Notes: generated by a model from the letters alone, not told the origin. Positions 40,002-49,136 are shown, numbered from the stretch's first letter. The stretch: DNA of 64,000 nt from Microbacterium aurum (GCF_016907815.1 NZ_JAFBCQ010000001.1:2232001-2296000); one strand, 5' to 3'. Program-made: numbers and translations.

Positions 40002-40673
40002 TCACGGCAGCGGGTCGGCGGGGCCGACCAGGCCGCTGCGGTGCGCGAGGATCACCGCGTGCACGCGGTCTCGCGCGCCGAGCTTGGCGAGGATGCGTCC
40101 GACGTGCGTCTTCACGGTCGATTCGCCGAGGAACAGGGAGGCCGCGATCTCGGCGTTCGTGAGGCCCCGACCCATCGCGAGGAACACATCGCGCTCGCGC
40201 TCGGTGAGGCTCGCGACGAGGCGCGACGCCGAATCCGCCGGCGCCAGCCGTGAGGCGCGCGAGATGAGCTCCCGCGTCACCCGCGGCGAGAGCACGGCGT
40301 CGCCGCGGTGGATCGCCCGCACCGCCGCCGTGAGTTCGTCCCGGCGGGCGTCCTTCAAGAGGAACCCGCTGGCACCGGCATCCAGCGCACCGAACGCGTA
40401 CTCGTCGAGGTCGAAGGTCGTCAGGACGAGGACGCGGGTGGTCGGCATCTCCGCGACGATGCGGGCGGTCGCGGCGATGCCGTCGGTGCGGGGCATGCGC
40501 ACGTCCATGAGCACGACATCGGGGCGGGTGCGACGGACGGCGTCGACCGCGGCCTCCCCGTCGCCGGCTTCGCCGACGACGTCGATGTCTGCTTCGGCGT
40601 CCAGGACGAGCCGGAAGCCGACACGAATGAGCTCCTGGTCGTCGACGAGCAGCACGCGGATGGGAGCGGTCAT
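40002..40673 (-). CDS. NarL/LuxR-family response regulator
   Basis: The product is 223 aa. The receiver domain has Asp11/Asp12, phospho-acceptor Asp57 (VVLMDVRMPRTDG) and Lys106 (GFLLKDARR). The LuxR-type HTH at about 150-215 reads LTERERDVFLAMGRGLTNAEIA, STVKTHVGRILAKL. ATG 40673 overlaps the kinase stop (ATGA), so regulator and kinase are coupled. With the adjacent ABC exporter this forms the common actinobacterial kinase-regulator-exporter module, often responding to envelope or antibiotic stress. Confidence 0.94.
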   Translation of the reverse strand: MTAPIRVLLVDDQELIRVGFRLVLDAEADIDVVGEAGDGEAAVDAVRRTRPDVVLMDVRMPRTDGIAATARIVAEMPTTRVLVLTTFDLDEYAFGALDAGASGFLLKDARRDELTAAVRAIHRGDAVLSPRVTRELISRASRLAPADSASRLVASLTERERDVFLAMGRGLTNAEIAASLFLGESTVKTHVGRILAKLGARDRVHAVILAHRSGLVGPADPLP

Positions 40674-41929
40674 TCGTCCTCCGGGGTCGAGGGTGGCTGC
40701 GGCTCCTGCGGCAGACGGGCGTGCACGCGCCACCGGCCCCGCTCCGCCGGTCCGGCCTCGAGGGTGCCGCCGACATGGTCCGCCCGTTCCCGCAGACCCT
40801 GGATGCCGTGGCCGCCCGCGTTCGGCGCACCGGTGACGCCGTCGTTGCTCACGGTGACCGTCGTCTCCGACGCGGTCGTCGCGATGACGACGTCGATGCC
40901 GGTGGTGTGCGGGGCGTGACGCATCGCGTTGGTGAGGCTCTCCTGGACGATGCGGGCCAGGGCGCGTCGCACCGCGGCCGACTCCGGATAGGCGCCGGCC
41001 AGCTGGACGGTGACCGGGAATCCGGCGCGGCGGGCAGCGGCCACCGGGGCGGCGACGGGATCGTCGTCGACGGCGGCCAGCGGCGCATCGGGCGCGCCGT
41101 CGCGGAGCACGCCGAGCATCGCGCGCATCTCACGCAGCGCGTCGCGTGCGGTGTCGCTGATCTGCGCGGTCGCGCGCCGTGCCCGCTCCGGATCGTCGGT
41201 CGCTGTCGCGCCCTCGGCCAGGGCCACGACCACCGTCAGGGAGTGCGAGACGATGTCGTGCATCTCCCGCGCGATGCGGGCACGTTCGGCCGCGGCGGCC
41301 AGCTGCGCCTGCTGATCGCGCTCGACCAGCAGCTGCCGTGAGCGGTCGATGATGGCCTCGACATACCGCTTGCGATTGCCCACGTTGATGCCGACGAGCA
41401 CCCCGATCAGCGAAGAGCCGAGGCTCGTGATGACGATGTTCGACAGATCCGCAGGCGACGCCCCACCGAGCAGGACGCCGGCGCTCGCGAGCGCGATGAG
41501 GACTGCTCCGGCACCGGCCCAGCAGATCCACGCCACGCGCGTGCCGCGGTAGACCGGGACGGCGTACAGCGCGACCATCAGCAGGGGCGCCGACCCGGGC
41601 GAAGGGGCGAGCATCATGCCGGCTGAGGCGGCGGTCGCCACGGCCGCGACCGCAACGGGGAAGCGGCGGCGCAGCAGCAGCGCGGCCGACGCGGTCACCG
41701 CGGCGACCAGCACGACTCCCGAAGGCAGCGCCGTCGCCGAACCGCCCTGTCCGGGCGGGAGGCCACCAGTCGCCGGCCCGACCGACAGTGTGAGGGTCAC
41801 GAGGGCGATGAGGATGTCGGCGAAGAGGGGATGCCGTGCCCAGAACCGCCGGATCACGCCCGGAGCACGCGGCAGCCGCAGGTCGACGTCGCGAGGGACG
41901 TCGACGCTGCGGCTGCGGCGATCGGGCAC
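40670..41929 (-). CDS. Sensor histidine kinase (HisKA_3)
   Basis: The product is 419 aa. Four or five N-terminal membrane helices (about 35-165) with almost no extracytoplasmic loop suggest sensing within the membrane. The phospho-His is in REMHDIVSHSLTVVV, and a HATPase domain follows (NAMRHAPHTTG, then GHGIQGLRERADHVGG). It phosphorylates the regulator encoded right after it. GTG 41929 lies six bases after TAGGCT, whose first three bases are the stop codon of the permease gene upstream. Confidence 0.93.
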   Translation of the reverse strand: MPDRRSRSVDVPRDVDLRLPRAPGVIRRFWARHPLFADILIALVTLTLSVGPATGGLPPGQGGSATALPSGVVLVAAVTASAALLLRRRFPVAVAAVATAASAGMMLAPSPGSAPLLMVALYAVPVYRGTRVAWICWAGAGAVLIALASAGVLLGGASPADLSNIVITSLGSSLIGVLVGINVGNRKRYVEAIIDRSRQLLVERDQQAQLAAAAERARIAREMHDIVSHSLTVVVALAEGATATDDPERARRATAQISDTARDALREMRAMLGVLRDGAPDAPLAAVDDDPVAAPVAAARRAGFPVTVQLAGAYPESAAVRRALARIVQESLTNAMRHAPHTTGIDVVIATTASETTVTVSNDGVTGAPNAGGHGIQGLRERADHVGGTLEAGPAERGRWRVHARLPQEPQPPSTPEDE

Positions 41930-41935
41930 GCCTGA

Positions 41936-41941
41936 AGCCTA
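41936..41941 (-). promoter_or_regulatory. -10 box TAGGCT for kinase-regulator, overlapping permease stop
   Basis: On the minus strand TAG (41941-41939) ends the permease and is also the first half of TAGGCT, followed by six bases and the kinase GTG. A separate leaderless transcript for the two-component system is therefore possible. Confidence 0.5.
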
Positions 41942-42796
41942 GGCGTCGCGGGTGCGCAGGATCAGCCAGCCTCCCACGAGCGCGGCGACCGGCCACGCCA
42001 GGAGGGACACGATCGCGGTCCCGATGTCTTCCGAGCCGGGGGTCGTCAGCACCTGAGCCGCCGACATCGGCAGGTACTTCCCGAGGTCGACGACCCACTG
42101 CCAGGCCTCGCCTCCCATGACGAACATGTTCGTGACGATCGGGAGGACGAACAGCACACCGACGGTGGCGGCGATGGCACCGGCGCCGTTGCGCACGATG
42201 AACCCGAAGCCGAGGCCCAGCAGGCCGAAGCTCGCCATCGCGAGCAGGCTGTACAGCAGCGGGATGGTCGAGCCGGCCGGGTCGGACCAGTCGATGCCGC
42301 TGTCGCCGAAGATCGGCGCGGTCACGAGGATCGCGACCAGGGAGCTCACCACGGTCGTCGCGATCAGGAGCGCCGCGACGGTGACGGCCTTCGCGATGAG
42401 CACGGTGCCGCGACGCGGCTCGGCCGTCAGGGTAGAGCGGATCATGCCGGTGGAGTACTCGCCGGTGATGGCCATCGCGCCGAAGATCCCGGCGACGAGC
42501 ATCGTGAACTGCATGGGCGCGACGATCGCCGTGACGGCGGCGTAGTCGAAGGTCGCACCGACCTCGGCGGCCGACGCGCGAGAGGACTCCACCGCCGAGG
42601 CGATCATCAGGGAGATGCCCACGGCGAGCAGTGCCGTGATGCCGAGCGACCACCAGGTGGAGCGCAGCGTCGTCAACTTGATCAGTTCGCTGCGCAGCAC
42701 CCGGCCGAAGCTGAGGTGCTCGGAGCGGCTGTCCGCGCGCAGCGGGCGCCCGGGGGCGGTCGGCGTGGCGTCGGCGTTCAGTGCGGTGGTCATCAT
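41939..42796 (-). CDS. ABC-2 type transporter permease
   Basis: The product is 285 aa with six predicted helices and the pattern of ABC-2 permeases (FGRVLRSELIKLTTLRSTWW at the N-terminus, GEYSTGMIRSTLTAEPRRG in the middle). It pairs with the ATPase encoded just upstream, with which it overlaps by four bases (start ATG 42796 is followed by a second ATG). The pair resembles lantibiotic/bacitracin-type exporters of the DrrAB-like class; the cargo is unknown. Confidence 0.9.
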   Translation of the reverse strand: MMTTALNADATPTAPGRPLRADSRSEHLSFGRVLRSELIKLTTLRSTWWSLGITALLAVGISLMIASAVESSRASAAEVGATFDYAAVTAIVAPMQFTMLVAGIFGAMAITGEYSTGMIRSTLTAEPRRGTVLIAKAVTVAALLIATTVVSSLVAILVTAPIFGDSGIDWSDPAGSTIPLLYSLLAMASFGLLGLGFGFIVRNGAGAIAATVGVLFVLPIVTNMFVMGGEAWQWVVDLGKYLPMSAAQVLTTPGSEDIGTAIVSLLAWPVAALVGGWLILRTRDA

Positions 42797-43701
42797 GCGT
42801 CCTTCGTCTTGTACTCGACGGCGGTCTCGGTGAGGGCGAGGTAGGCGTCCTCGAGCGAGCCGGCGCGGGGGCTGAGCTCGTGCAGCGGAATGCCGTGGGC
42901 GGCGGCGGTGTCGCCGATGACGGCGGCATCCACACCGGTGATCAGGAGCGCACCGGCCTCTGCCGCCTCGATCGTGACGTCGGGGCCGGCCACGAGCCGG
43001 GTGAGCTCGTCGGCGCGCGGCGTGCGCACGGTCACGGTGGTGCGCGTCCACCCCCGGACCAGCTCGTCGATGGGCGCATCGGCGAGCACCCGGCCGCGAC
43101 CGAGGACGATGACGTGGTCGGCGGTGAGCGACATCTCGCTCATCAGGTGGCTCGACAGCAGCACGGTGCGCCCCTGCGCCGCCTGCCCACGGACGAACTG
43201 GCGCACCCAGCGCACGCCCTCGGGGTCGAGCCCGTTGACGGGCTCGTCGAGGATCAGCGTGTGGGGATCTCCGAGGAGCGCCGCGGCGATGCCGAGACGC
43301 TGGCCCATGCCGAGCGAGAACTTCCCGGCACGGCGGCGGGCGACCTGCGTGAGACCGGTGATCTCCAGCACCTCGTCGACGCGGGAACGGGGGATGCCGT
43401 GGGTCGCGGCCATGGCGCGCAGGTGGCTGCGAGCGGATCGCCCGGTGTGGACGGCCTTCGCGTCGAGCAGGATCCCGAGGTCGGTGAGCGGCGACCGCAG
43501 GCTCCGGTAATCCGCGCCGCCGACCGTGACGTGACCGGATGTGGGCCGATCGAGGCCGACGATCATCCGCATGGTGGTCGACTTGCCGGCGCCGTTCGGC
43601 CCGAGGAAGCCGGTCACCTTGCCGGGCTGCACGGTGAAGGAGACGTCGGAGACGGCGGTCTTCTCGCCGTATCGCTTCGTGAGGTTCTCTGCAACGATCA
43701 T
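42793..43701 (-). CDS. ABC transporter ATP-binding protein
   Basis: The product is 302 aa. Walker A is GPNGAGKST (about 34-42), the signature is FSLGMGQRLGIAAALLG, and Walker B is LILDEPVNGLD, with the H-loop in LLSSHLMSE. The C-terminal 80 residues form the extension common to DrrA/BcrA-type exporter ATPases. ATG 43701 follows a TACCGT box by seven bases. It is the first gene of the ATPase-permease-kinase-regulator run. Confidence 0.94.
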   Translation of the reverse strand: MIVAENLTKRYGEKTAVSDVSFTVQPGKVTGFLGPNGAGKSTTMRMIVGLDRPTSGHVTVGGADYRSLRSPLTDLGILLDAKAVHTGRSARSHLRAMAATHGIPRSRVDEVLEITGLTQVARRRAGKFSLGMGQRLGIAAALLGDPHTLILDEPVNGLDPEGVRWVRQFVRGQAAQGRTVLLSSHLMSEMSLTADHVIVLGRGRVLADAPIDELVRGWTRTTVTVRTPRADELTRLVAGPDVTIEAAEAGALLITGVDAAVIGDTAAAHGIPLHELSPRAGSLEDAYLALTETAVEYKTKDA

Positions 43702-43708
43702 GACCTCG

Positions 43709-43714
43709 ACGGTA
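43709..43714 (-). promoter_or_regulatory. -10 box TACCGT for ABC exporter operon
   Basis: Minus-strand TACCGT, seven bases, then the ATPase ATG. Confidence 0.45.
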
Positions 43715-43757
43715 CGGAACACGCGCCGCGGCCACATCCATCGGAGGTACCGACGAC

Positions 43758-43797
43758 GACGCGGCGACCTCCACCCGTAGGGGGAGGCCGCCGCGTC
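43758..43797 (-). terminator. Strong hairpin after pepN
   Basis: Two 15-base arms (43758-43772 and 43783-43797) pair with a single G-T wobble around a 10-base loop, 11 bases after the pepN stop and before the ABC promoter. No T-run follows on either strand, so termination efficiency is uncertain. Confidence 0.6.
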
Positions 43798-43808
43798 GGT
43801 CGGCGTGC

Positions 43809-46367
43809 TCAGTCCTCGGCGTCGCGCTCCTGCACCGCGAGGGCCCGCTCGACACCGGCGAGGTTCTCCTGGACCAGTCGCCGCAGCGCCGCGGGGGCGT
43901 CGGCGTGGGCGGCCAGCCACGCGCGCGTCGCGTCACGCAGCTCGGCGGAGGCCAGCGCGGCGGGGTAGAGCCCGGTGATGAGGTAGTTGGCGATCTGATA
44001 GGTCCGCGAGTCCCACACCGGCAGCAGCATCTCGAAGTACGGCTCGACGAACGAGGCGAGCGTTTCGACCCCCGCGGGGTGCGTGAAGCCCGCTGCGGCG
44101 GAGCGCACGACCGTGTTCGGCAGGTCCGCGCTGTCCACGAGCGACGCCCACGCCGCGCGCTTGGCGGCGACGTCGGGCAGGGCCGCCTTCGCCTGCGCGG
44201 CGAACTCGCCGCCCTTCGCGGTGTTGTCGGCGGCCAGCGCCGCGTCGATGTCGGCGGTGGAGACCACGCCGCCGGCGGCCAGCGACACCAGCAGCGCCCA
44301 CGACAGGTCGGCGTCGATGTCGAGACCGGCGAGCGTCGTGTCGCCGTCGCGGAGCGCGCGCACCTGCTCCCAGTGCGCCGGCGTGGCGGCGGCGCCAGCG
44401 AACGCGGTCACGAACTGCAGCTGGCTGTCACTGCCGGCGGGCGCGGCCTGCGCGAGCTCCCACAGTCCGTCCGCGACGCGCACGCGGGCCGCGTCCCGAC
44501 GCTCCGGGGCGACGTACGCGTTCGCGGCCAGCTGGAGCTGGCCGAGGGTCGTCCGCACCGTCGTCGACTCGGTCTCGGCGCCGATGTTGCGCAGCACGAG
44601 GTCGATGTAATCGGATGCCGACGCCTCGGCATCCCGGGTCTGGTCCCACGCCGCGCCCCACACGAGCGAGCGCGCCAGCGGGTCGCTGATCTTCGCCAGG
44701 TGCGCGATCGCCGTCTGCAGCGACCGGTCGTCGAGGCGGATCTTCGCGTAGGCGAGGTCGTCGTCGTTGAGGAGGATCAGGTCGGGGCGCCGCTGGCCAA
44801 CGAGCTCGGGCACCTCGGTGAGATCGCCGTCGACGTCGAGCTCGATGTGGTGCGTGCGCAGCAGCTCGTCGCCCTGCAGCGTGTAGAAGCCGACGCCGAG
44901 ACGGTGCGGTCGGATCGTCGGATAGTCGGCCGGCGCGGTCTGTACGATCGCGAAGCGCGAGATCACGCCGTCGTCGCCGACGCGCAGCTCGGGCGCGAGA
45001 GTGTTGACGCCGGCGGTCTCGAGCCACTTGCGCGACCAGGTGGACAGGTCGCGCCCGCTCGTGGCCTCGAGCTCGGTCAGCAGATCGACGAGTTCGGTGT
45101 TGCCCCAGGCGTGCTTCTGGAAGTACTGCCCGACGCCCGCGAAGAACGCGTCGATGCCGACCCACGCCGCCAGCTGCTTGAGCACCGAGCCGCCCTTGGC
45201 GTACGTGATGCCGTCGAAGTTGACCTGCACGTCCTCGAGGTCGTTGATGGTCGCCACGACGGGGTGGGTGGAGGGGAGCTGGTCCTGACGGTACGCCCAG
45301 GTCTTCTCCATGGCGTTGAACGTCGTCCACGCCTCGGTCCACTCGGTGGCCTCCGCGGTCGCGATCGTCGACGCCCACTCGGCGAACGACTCGTTCAGCC
45401 AGAGGTCGTTCCACCACTTCATCGTGACGAGGTCGCCGAACCACATGTGGGCGAGCTCGTGGAGGATCGTGACGACGCGGCGCTCCTTCACGGCATCCGT
45501 CACCTTCGACCGGAACACGTACGTCTCGGTGAAGGTCACCGCGCCGGCATTCTCCATGGCGCCCGCGTTGAACTCCGGGACGAAGAGCTGGTCGTACTTC
45601 GCGAACGGATACGGGACCCCGAACTTCTCCTCGTAGTACGCGAAGCCCTCGCGGGTCTTGTCGAAGATGTAGTCGGCGTCGAGGTGCTGCCACAGGCTCT
45701 TGCGGCCGTATACGCCCAGCGGAATGACACGCCCGGACGCGCTCGTCAGCTCGCTGAAGACCGACTCGTACGGCCCGGCGACGATCGCGGTGATGTAGGA
45801 CGAGATGCGCGGAGTCGGCTCGAACGCCCACGTCGCCTTGTCGTCGCCCTCGCGGACGATCGGCTCGGGGGTGGGGGAGTTGGAGATGACCCGCCACGCG
45901 GCGGGCGCGGTCACGGTGAACTGGAAGGTGGCCTTGAGGTCGGGCTGCTCGAACACCGCGAAGACACGCCGTGAGTCGGGGACCTCGAACTGCGAGTAGA
46001 GGTAGACCTCGCCGTCGACCGGGTCGACGAAGCGGTGCAGACCCTCTCCGGTGTTCGTGTACAGGCAGTCGGCGTCCACGACGAGCTCGTTGTCGGCAGC
46101 GAGGTCGGTCAGCGCGATGCGCGCGTCGGCGAACGCCGTCGCGGGGTCGATCGCGCGGCCGTTGAGGGTGATCTCCCGCACTTCGCGGGCGATGAGGTCG
46201 ATGAAGGTCGAGGCGCCTTCGGTCGCGCGGAACCGGATGACGGCGCGGGAGCCGAAGACCTCGGGTCCCTTCGTCAGATCGAGGGCGATGTCGTACGACT
46301 CGGTCTCGACGATCGCGCGGCGCTCCTGCGCCTCGGTGCGGGTGAGGTTCTCTCCAGGCACAGCCAT
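43809..46367 (-). CDS. pepN: Aminopeptidase N (M1 family)
   Basis: The product is 852 aa, the actinobacterial PepN length. It removes N-terminal residues from peptides in the cytosol. The exopeptidase motif GAMENAGAVTF is followed by the zinc site HELAHMWFGD and, 18 residues after the second His, the third ligand in NESFAEW. A C-terminal ERAP1-like helical domain fills the last 350 residues. ATG 46367 is preferred (CGGGAG upstream); an in-frame Met 10 codons earlier adds a non-conserved stretch. It would complete peptide breakdown after ClpP and the M3 peptidase. Confidence 0.96.
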   Translation of the reverse strand: MAVPGENLTRTEAQERRAIVETESYDIALDLTKGPEVFGSRAVIRFRATEGASTFIDLIAREVREITLNGRAIDPATAFADARIALTDLAADNELVVDADCLYTNTGEGLHRFVDPVDGEVYLYSQFEVPDSRRVFAVFEQPDLKATFQFTVTAPAAWRVISNSPTPEPIVREGDDKATWAFEPTPRISSYITAIVAGPYESVFSELTSASGRVIPLGVYGRKSLWQHLDADYIFDKTREGFAYYEEKFGVPYPFAKYDQLFVPEFNAGAMENAGAVTFTETYVFRSKVTDAVKERRVVTILHELAHMWFGDLVTMKWWNDLWLNESFAEWASTIATAEATEWTEAWTTFNAMEKTWAYRQDQLPSTHPVVATINDLEDVQVNFDGITYAKGGSVLKQLAAWVGIDAFFAGVGQYFQKHAWGNTELVDLLTELEATSGRDLSTWSRKWLETAGVNTLAPELRVGDDGVISRFAIVQTAPADYPTIRPHRLGVGFYTLQGDELLRTHHIELDVDGDLTEVPELVGQRRPDLILLNDDDLAYAKIRLDDRSLQTAIAHLAKISDPLARSLVWGAAWDQTRDAEASASDYIDLVLRNIGAETESTTVRTTLGQLQLAANAYVAPERRDAARVRVADGLWELAQAAPAGSDSQLQFVTAFAGAAATPAHWEQVRALRDGDTTLAGLDIDADLSWALLVSLAAGGVVSTADIDAALAADNTAKGGEFAAQAKAALPDVAAKRAAWASLVDSADLPNTVVRSAAAGFTHPAGVETLASFVEPYFEMLLPVWDSRTYQIANYLITGLYPAALASAELRDATRAWLAAHADAPAALRRLVQENLAGVERALAVQERDAED

Positions 46368-46433
46368 GCTCCCGTGGGTGAGGGGTGGATGCCGCAAGGC
46401 GACGCTGCTGGCGTCGACGGCAACTGGTCAAGC

Positions 46434-48125
46434 CTACGTCGTCGCGGCGTCGCGCTCGCGTCGGATGTGGTCGCGGGCGTGGGCGATCGCCGTGGGCAGG
46501 TCGGTGAACAGATGCTTGTGGTGGCGGAGCGACCCCAGCACCCCGACGGAGCGGAACAGGTCCTCGTGACGGGGCTGCACGCCCTTGATCAGCACCGTGA
46601 TGCCACGCCGCTCCAAGCTCTGGACGATGTCCCCCAGCATCCGCGCCCCCGTCGCGTCGACGAGTTCGAGCTGACTCATCCGCAGGACCACGACCGATAC
46701 GTCGTCGAGGGCGCTGACCTCCTCGAAGACGCGGTCCGCGGCCGCGAAGAAGAGCGGCCCGTCGAAGCGGAGCACGGCGATGCGCTCGTCGCCGGACTGC
46801 GCGTCGCCGCCGATGGCCTCACGGTGCACGGAAGAGGCGCGGGACAGGCTCCGCAGCGCGACGATGCCGGCGAGGATCACGCCGATGACGACGGCGACGA
46901 TGAGGTCGAACGACACCGTGATCACCGCCGTCAGCACGAAGGCCAGCGCGTCGGACCGGGTCGAGCGCAGGATCGCGCGGACCGTGCCGGCGTGCACCAT
47001 CCGCACGGCGGTGACCATGAGGACGCCGGCGAGAGCCGCCAGAGGGATGGTCGCGACGGGGCCGGATGCCGCGAGCACCACGACCAGCAGGACGACGGCG
47101 TGACCGATGGCGGCGAGTCGCGAGCGTCCGCCGGAGCGCACGTTGACGGCGGTGCGGGCGATCGCGCCGGTGGCGGGCATGCCCCCGAACAGGGCCGAGC
47201 CGAGGGAGGCGATGCCCTGACCGACGAGTTCGCGGTCGGGGTCGTAGGGGCCGGTGTCGGCCATGCCCGCGGCGACCCGCGCCGACAGCAGCGACTCGAT
47301 CGCGGCGAGAGCGGCGACCGTGACGGCGGGCAGGATCAGCGCCGACAGCGCCGCCGGGTCGACGGCGGGAAGGGCGGGGGTGGGAAGGCCGGCCGGCAGC
47401 GCGCCGATGCGCGGCAGCGGCGTCGGCAGGACGAGCGCGAGGAGCGTCACGACGACGATCCCGACCAAGGAGCCGGGAATCGCCGCGTGCAGCCGCGGCG
47501 CCAGCACCATGCATGCCGCCACGACCAGAGCCGCTCCGACGCCCCACGCGAGGAGGACAGGATCGGCCTCGCCGAGCGCCTGCACGGCGGCGATGAGGGC
47601 GTTCGAGCTGTGGCCGGTGGCGGCGTGACCGACCAGCTGCGGGATCTGCTGCAGGAAGATGATGACGGCGATACCGAGGGTGAACCCCTCGATGACGGGC
47701 CACGGGATGAACGACACGGCGCGGCCGAGGCCCAGCATCCCGGCCACGAGCACGATGCCGCCGGCGAGGAGCGTGACCGCCGCGACCGATCCGACCCCCT
47801 GGGTCGCGACGATGGGGGCGAGGACGACGACCATTGCCCCGGTGGGACCCGACACTTGCACGGGCGAGCCGCCGAACACGGCGGCCAGCACGCCCGCGAC
47901 GATCGCGGTGACGAGCCCAGCTTCGGCGCCGACGCCCGAGCTGACGCCGAAGCCGAGCGCGAGTGGCAGGGCGACGATCCCGACCGTCAGCCCCGCCAGC
48001 AGATCGCCCCGCCACGTGCGCCGCGCACCGGCGTAGTCGGCGCGGGACGGGGCGAGGTCCCGGAGGTACGAGGCGATGCGGCGCCAGCCGGGTCCGCTGA
48101 TCGCCTGCGGAACGGTGGCGGTCAC
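46434..48125 (-). CDS. SulP-family anion transporter
   Basis: The product is 563 aa. About ten to twelve membrane helices occupy 40-430, with the SulP-type LPLALGFGVSSG and GPTGAMVVVLAP motifs, followed by a cytosolic STAS domain (about 455-560, RMSQLELVDATGARMLGDIV). SulP proteins carry sulfate, bicarbonate or other small anions; the substrate here is not clear. Its start overlaps the arsR-like stop by four bases, so the regulator and transporter form a coupled operon. No carbonic anhydrase is adjacent. Confidence 0.9.
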   Translation of the reverse strand: MTATVPQAISGPGWRRIASYLRDLAPSRADYAGARRTWRGDLLAGLTVGIVALPLALGFGVSSGVGAEAGLVTAIVAGVLAAVFGGSPVQVSGPTGAMVVVLAPIVATQGVGSVAAVTLLAGGIVLVAGMLGLGRAVSFIPWPVIEGFTLGIAVIIFLQQIPQLVGHAATGHSSNALIAAVQALGEADPVLLAWGVGAALVVAACMVLAPRLHAAIPGSLVGIVVVTLLALVLPTPLPRIGALPAGLPTPALPAVDPAALSALILPAVTVAALAAIESLLSARVAAGMADTGPYDPDRELVGQGIASLGSALFGGMPATGAIARTAVNVRSGGRSRLAAIGHAVVLLVVVLAASGPVATIPLAALAGVLMVTAVRMVHAGTVRAILRSTRSDALAFVLTAVITVSFDLIVAVVIGVILAGIVALRSLSRASSVHREAIGGDAQSGDERIAVLRFDGPLFFAAADRVFEEVSALDDVSVVVLRMSQLELVDATGARMLGDIVQSLERRGITVLIKGVQPRHEDLFRSVGVLGSLRHHKHLFTDLPTAIAHARDHIRRERDAATT

Positions 48126-48502
48126 GCGCGCGAACCGCGGGGAGGATCGGGCAGCGCCGGGAGGGCGCGCGCGTCGGTGAGCAGCTCGCCGTCGGCGGCG
48201 AGGATACCCAGCAGCAACTCACGGGCGGCCGTGAGCAGATCGGCGACGCGAGGATCGGCGAGTCGGTAATAGACGTGGCTGGCACGGCGCTCGGAGTCGA
48301 CGAGGCGGTGGCGACGGAGCACCGAGAGGTGCTGCGACAGATGGGAGGCCTCCAGGCCGGTCTCGTGCTGGAGCTCGGCGACGCTGCGCTCATCGGCGGT
48401 GGCGAGCAGTTCGAGGAGGCGGATGCGGAACGGGTGCGCGAGCCCCCTGAACAGGTTCGCCTTGACCTCGTAGAGCGGGCGCTGCGCGTGAGTGAATGGC
48501 AT
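48122..48502 (-). CDS. ArsR-family transcriptional regulator
   Basis: The product is 126 aa, a single winged helix (LAHPFRIRLLELLATADERS, ETGLEASHLSQHLSVLRRH, ASHVYYRLADPRVADLL). No Cys-rich metal site (the ELCVCDL type) is seen in the helix, so it is not a classic arsenic sensor. ATG 48502 is inside a perfect 16-bp palindrome that also covers the -10 box, implying autoregulation. It is cotranscribed with the SulP transporter, which it probably controls. Confidence 0.9.
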   Translation of the reverse strand: MPFTHAQRPLYEVKANLFRGLAHPFRIRLLELLATADERSVAELQHETGLEASHLSQHLSVLRRHRLVDSERRASHVYYRLADPRVADLLTAARELLLGILAADGELLTDARALPALPDPPRGSRA

Positions 48503-48516
48503 GATGGATCCATCAT
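48501..48516. promoter_or_regulatory. Perfect 16-bp palindrome, ArsR operator candidate
   Basis: ATGATGGATCCATCAT is its own reverse complement. It spans the ArsR start codon, the base pairs before it and most of the -10 box TATGAT. Binding would block its own promoter. Confidence 0.65.
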
Positions 48517-48517
48517 A
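48512..48517 (-). promoter_or_regulatory. -10 box TATGAT for arsR-sulP
   Basis: The strongest consensus -10 in the window (TATGAT, minus strand), nine bases before the ArsR ATG and embedded in the palindrome. The message would have little or no leader. Confidence 0.6.
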
Positions 48518-48547
48518 TCGCGAGGTCCGGCGCCCGCCCGGCGTCCC

Positions 48548-48553
48548 TAGGAT
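48548..48553 (+). promoter_or_regulatory. -10 box TAGGAT for rpiB
   Basis: TAGGAT, seven bases (GGGAGCC), then the rpiB ATG. Confidence 0.5.
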
Positions 48554-48560
48554 GGGAGCC

Positions 48561-49121
48561 ATGCGCATCCACATCGCGACCGATCACGCGGGGCTCGAGT
48601 TCTCGACGCAGCTGCAGCACCACCTCGCCGAGCAGGGGCACGAGGTCATCGATCACGGCCCACTGGAGTACGACCCGCTCGACGACTACCCGGCGTTCTG
48701 CATCCGCGCCGCGCAGGCCGTCGTCCGCGACCAGCAGGCGGGCATCCCCACCCTCGGCGTCGTGTTCGGCGGTTCGGGCAACGGCGAGCAGATCGCCGCG
48801 AACAAGGTGCGCGGCGTGCGGGCCGCGCTCGTGTGGAGCATCGCCACGGCCGAACTCGCCCGCGAGCACAACGACGCCAACGTCATCGCGATCGGCGCGC
48901 GCCAGCACACCGTCGCCGAGGCCATTGGGTACATCGACCGGTTCATCCAGACGCCGTTCTCCGGTGAGGAGCGTCACGCGCGCCGCATCGCCCAGCTCGC
49001 CGCCTATGAGGCGGACGGCACTCTCCTGCCCGACCCGCGTGCCGCCCGTGGGCAGGCTCAGGAACCGGCGCAGAGCCTCGGCGGCGAGTCCGCCGATGCG
49101 ATGGACCCCGAAGCCGGCTGA
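48561..49121 (+). CDS. rpiB: Ribose-5-phosphate isomerase B
   Basis: The product is 186 aa. It interconverts ribose-5-P and ribulose-5-P. The RpiB/LacAB core is at 1-150 (IHIATDHAGLEF, VFGGSGNGEQIAANKVRGVR, REHNDANVIAIGAR). The GSGNGEQ loop has Ser-Gly-Asn and Glu in place of the Cys used by the E. coli enzyme, as in the mycobacterial type. About 30 disordered C-terminal residues follow. It is divergent from arsR and followed 15 bases later by the Nei glycosylase gene. Confidence 0.94.
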   Translation: MRIHIATDHAGLEFSTQLQHHLAEQGHEVIDHGPLEYDPLDDYPAFCIRAAQAVVRDQQAGIPTLGVVFGGSGNGEQIAANKVRGVRAALVWSIATAELAREHNDANVIAIGARQHTVAEAIGYIDRFIQTPFSGEERHARRIAQLAAYEADGTLLPDPRAARGQAQEPAQSLGGESADAMDPEAG

Positions 49122-49136
49122 TGCCCTCCTCCGCTG

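Noticed and set aside
46035..48269. 744-codon plus-strand frame
   Set aside because: Antisense shadow of pepN/sulP/arsR; low-complexity Asp/Gly/Arg-rich translation.
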